Assembly (NCBI GenBank): GCA_937922105.1
Contig: CAKZVN010000360.1
Coordinates: forward strand, 1-7,410
Source of the DNA: an uncultured Litorilinea sp.
GTDB taxonomy: Bacteria; Chloroflexota; Anaerolineae; Caldilineales; Caldilineaceae
Length of the DNA stretch: 7,410 nt
Direction of reading: 5' to 3'
In this document: one piece after another, positions 5,873-7,410 of the stretch
Numbering within the stretch: position 1 is the first letter of the stretch
Layout of the letters: the number at the start of each line of letters is the position of its first letter
Notes under the pieces: model-generated
The model's database searches: none
Told to the model about the DNA's origin: nothing
What the model saw: only the letters and a program-made list of their open reading frames with translations
Made by a program: the position numbers and the translations under genes

Positions 5873-5900
5873 CTGTGCACGCACAGTCTACAATTGTGGA
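5873..5900. promoter_or_regulatory. Two adjacent operator-like dyads upstream of ppgK
   Basis: CTGTGCACGCACAG (perfect 6-bp arms around AC) is followed directly by TCTACAATTGTGGA, a dyad with 12 of 14 positions symmetric and an 8-bp perfect core, ACAATTGT. They lie 90-117 bases upstream of the ppgK start, in the divergent region. This arrangement is typical of binding sites for dimeric regulators. On the plus strand TACAAT at 5889-5894 also resembles a -10 box. No regulator is encoded nearby, so the binding protein is unknown. Confidence 0.4.
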
Positions 5901-6057
5901 CGCCGGGACGCAATCCGCGACACGCCCAGCTTGTGCGCCGGATGGGACGGCAGAGCACCGACACACGGGCTGCTTGGCGCGATACTCAGCCGACACGCGC
6001 ACAGCTTCGACAAGGCGCGACCCGCCGGCAGGATGACCCGGCGACCGGAACGTCTCA

Positions 6058-6074
6058 ACCGGCGGCTAGCCGGT
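6058..6074 (+). other. Short inverted repeat before the CrtC-like gene
   Basis: ACCGGC and GCCGGT form a 6-bp stem around a GGCTA loop, ending 3 bases before an in-frame ATG at 6078 and 21 bases before the ATG chosen as start. It could influence start choice in the leader RNA. No stronger claim is supported. Confidence 0.25.
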
Positions 6075-6095
6075 CTTATGATTTGGGAAAGTGCG

Positions 6096-7301
6096 ATGAC
6101 TGGACGACAGAACATGCTACGGCGCGCTTGGCTGCGCGCCCTTCCCCAGCCCGTCCGCCAGGCGCAGGAGGCGCTGCGCCGGGTACGCCGCTGGCTCGAG
6201 GAGGTGGCGGAGGGCTTGCAGGGTGGGCAACTCCAACCCGCACCGGTCCCGGTGCCGCGCACACCACGCCCGCGCCGGCGCAAGGTGCAATGGACGGCGC
6301 TGTTCCTCCTCGTGTGGTTGAGCGCAGGCTGTAGCTTGGCGCCGGCAAGCGGTCCCATCACCGGCGCCAACGTGGTCGCCGCGCTCAGCGGGGAAGCCGA
6401 CGCAGCCTTTGCCCGCGCCCTGGAGCCGCGCCCGTTGGTCTTCCCGGCGGACCACGGCGCGCACCCCGAATACCAGACCGAATGGTGGTACTACACCGGT
6501 AATTTGCAAGACGACCAGGGCAACCGTTACGGCTATCAGTTCACCATCTTTCGCAGCGCGTTGACGCCGGAAATGGCGCTGCGCGAGTCTACGCTGGCGA
6601 CCAACCAGGTCTATATGGCCCACTTTGCCGTCACCGATGTTCCCGGCAATCGCCACGTGAGCTTCGAGCGCTTCAGCCGCGGGGCAGGTGGTTTGGCGGG
6701 CGCAGTGGGTGAGCCTGCCTTTCATGTTTGGTTGGAAGATTGGGAGGTCAGCCAGATCGCGCCGGACGTGATGCGCATGGTCGCTGCCGATGTGGACGCG
6801 ACGGGCCAACCCGTGGCGCTGGCGCTGGAGCTGCGCCAAACGCGCCCGCCGGTTTTGCATGGCGTGGCAGGGTTGAGCCAAAAGGGGCCGGAACCAGGCA
6901 ACGCCAGCTATTACTATAGTTTGATCGGCCTGGAGACCACCGGCACGCTGACGCTGCGCGGGCGCACCATCCCGGTGCGCGGGCTAAGCTGGATGGACCA
7001 CGAGTTCGGCACCAGCGCACTCAGCGAGAACGCGGTCGGCTGGGATTGGTTCAGTGTGCAGCTGGACAACGGCGTGGCGCTGATGTTTGCGCAGATTCGT
7101 ACCGCCGAGGGCGAAGCGGTGGGCCAATTCGAGGGGACCTTGATCCACGCCGACGATCGTACCGTTACCATCACGCAAGATGATTTCGACCTCACCGTCT
7201 TGGAACGCTGGACCAGCCCACGCACGAGCATCACCTATCCGTCGGGGTGGCATGTCGTCTTGCCGGCCCATGACCTGGAATTGACCATCACCCAGCAGTA
7301 G
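6096..7301 (+). CDS. CrtC/AttH-domain lipoprotein, C-terminally truncated
   Basis: This is a probable surface lipoprotein with the lipocalin-like domain found in carotenoid 1,2-hydratase (CrtC) and AttH. A hydrophobic stretch WTALFLLVWLSAGC ends in a lipobox with Cys79 as the lipidated residue. The domain hallmark HPEYQTEWWYYTGN is at 123-136, then YQFTIFRSAL, YMAHFAVTD and WMDHEFGTS at 299-307. The start is uncertain. The ATG at 6096 (weak GGGAAAG upstream) gives an unusually long basic N-region of about 65 residues. In-frame ATGs at 6078 and 6114 also exist, and a GTG at 6252 would give a normal 27-residue signal peptide but has no visible ribosome site. The protein ends at ITQQ directly after VLPAHDLELT, where family members normally continue for several tens of residues, and the DNA beyond encodes part of another gene on the opposite strand. 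Function is inferred from the fold; carotenoid hydration is not established for such lipoproteins. Confidence 0.85.
   Translation: MTGRQNMLRRAWLRALPQPVRQAQEALRRVRRWLEEVAEGLQGGQLQPAPVPVPRTPRPRRRKVQWTALFLLVWLSAGCSLAPASGPITGANVVAALSGEADAAFARALEPRPLVFPADHGAHPEYQTEWWYYTGNLQDDQGNRYGYQFTIFRSALTPEMALRESTLATNQVYMAHFAVTDVPGNRHVSFERFSRGAGGLAGAVGEPAFHVWLEDWEVSQIAPDVMRMVAADVDATGQPVALALELRQTRPPVLHGVAGLSQKGPEPGNASYYYSLIGLETTGTLTLRGRTIPVRGLSWMDHEFGTSALSENAVGWDWFSVQLDNGVALMFAQIRTAEGEAVGQFEGTLIHADDRTVTITQDDFDLTVLERWTSPRTSITYPSGWHVVLPAHDLELTITQQ
7288..7300. other. Junction between two truncated genes
   Basis: To the left the plus-strand CrtC-like reading is family-typical through DLELTIT. To the right the minus-strand DUF389 reading is family-typical through FGLLLG. 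The two readings meet within these bases, and neither gene continues past them in a plausible way. The TAG that ends the lipoprotein is the antisense of a CTA Leu codon of the DUF389 frame. The exact breakpoint cannot be fixed because both readings tolerate the short shared segment. No transposase end, target duplication or long inverted repeat is visible. Confidence 0.6.
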
Positions 7302-7410
7302 ACCAAAAACCATCAGTGGGGGCATCAGCGCCACTGCCACCATGACGCCGATCAAACTTCCGGACACACCCGACGTAAACGAGAGCGCGCCCGCCGCACC
7401 GGACGCCAGT
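7290..7410 (-). pseudogene. Fragment of a DUF389 integral membrane protein
   Basis: On the minus strand the window's right edge enters mid-gene in a frame reading LASGAAGALSFTSGVS, then SLIGVMVAVALMPPLMVFG and LLLGDG. I recognise this from memory as the conserved core of the DUF389 (TIGR00341-type) hydrophobic membrane proteins, whose function is unknown. The N-terminal part lies outside the window. Family members continue past this core with further membrane helices. Here the frame runs on to a stop at 6984-6986, but everything left of about 7290 is hydrophilic and is simply the antisense of the CrtC-like gene. The gene has therefore lost its 3' end. An ATG at 7365-7367 is in frame but internal to the conserved core, so it is not the true start. 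Both the truncation and the identity rest on family recall without alignment. Confidence 0.7.

Larger units (their letters stand above)
5784..6095. promoter_or_regulatory. Divergent intergenic region between ppgK and the CrtC-like gene
   Basis: These 312 bases lie between two divergently transcribed genes. Long open frames cross the region on both strands, but they carry no recognisable sequence and are better explained by high GC. The main structure is the pair of dyads at 5873-5900, with a smaller stem (ACCGGC/GCCGGT) at 6058-6074. A TATGAT hexamer at 6077-6082 resembles a -10 box for the plus-strand gene, but I found no matching -35. Confidence 0.5.

Noticed and set aside
5529..6095. A 590-residue plus-strand frame ending at 7301 that could make one large protein
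   Set aside because: The part before about 6078 runs antisense to ppgK and through the intergenic region, with no recognisable sequence; only the 3' portion shows lipobox and CrtC/AttH motifs.
6117..6881. A 254-residue minus-strand frame inside the CrtC-like gene
   Set aside because: It is a high-GC shadow: His/Arg/Gln-rich, no recognisable domain, and opposite a gene with clear family motifs.
6984..7289. Continuation of the DUF389 frame as genuine protein
   Set aside because: It is hydrophilic with no membrane helices and is exactly antisense to well-conserved CrtC/AttH sequence, so it is treated as read-through beyond the junction.

Overview
This window is a GC-rich stretch of bacterial chromosome with short intergenic gaps and many GTG starts. 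It resembles a Chloroflexota genome (Anaerolineae/Caldilineae-like). That assignment is an inference from the gene mix: a strictly polyphosphate-type glucokinase of the ROK family, a class III PPK2, a YbjN-domain protein coupled to a bacterial SUI1 protein, and a CrtC/AttH-type lipoprotein. No rRNA or other marker gene confirms it.

Left end (1-893, plus strand): the 3' end of an unidentified gene overlaps, by GTGA, a winged-helix/HNH nuclease of the restriction-endonuclease type. This part is less GC-rich than the rest (about 52% in seven 60-base rows I counted, against about 61% in four rows elsewhere). It could be the end of a transferred restriction-modification locus, but the partner gene is cut by the window edge.

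Middle left (900-3229, minus strand): four genes, transcribed right to left. They are a short-chain dehydrogenase/reductase, a macrodomain ADP-ribose hydrolase or deacetylase, a YbjN-domain protein, and a SUI1/YciH translation factor. The last two overlap by ATGA. A GC hairpin just after the macrodomain gene may divide the group into two transcripts.

Centre (3230-5783): a 377-base gap holds two hairpins and a short repeat-like motif, followed by ppk2 on the plus strand. Facing it on the minus strand are ppgK and a small VOC-fold protein only 2 bases downstream of it. PPK2 interconverts polyphosphate and nucleotides, and PPGK phosphorylates glucose from polyphosphate, so the two form a local polyphosphate-based energy module. 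The divergent region upstream of ppgK carries two adjacent operator-like dyads.

Right end (5784-7410): a CrtC/AttH-domain lipoprotein gene on the plus strand stops abruptly at 7301. Immediately beyond it, the minus strand encodes the characteristic membrane core of a DUF389 protein, whose remaining C-terminal part is also missing. Two unrelated genes are thus cut at the same point (about 7288-7300), and the stop codon of one is the antisense of a Leu codon of the other. This is the clearest anomaly in the window: a rearrangement breakpoint or an assembly chimera. I found no CRISPR array, tRNA, rRNA, transposase or clearly novel multi-gene system.
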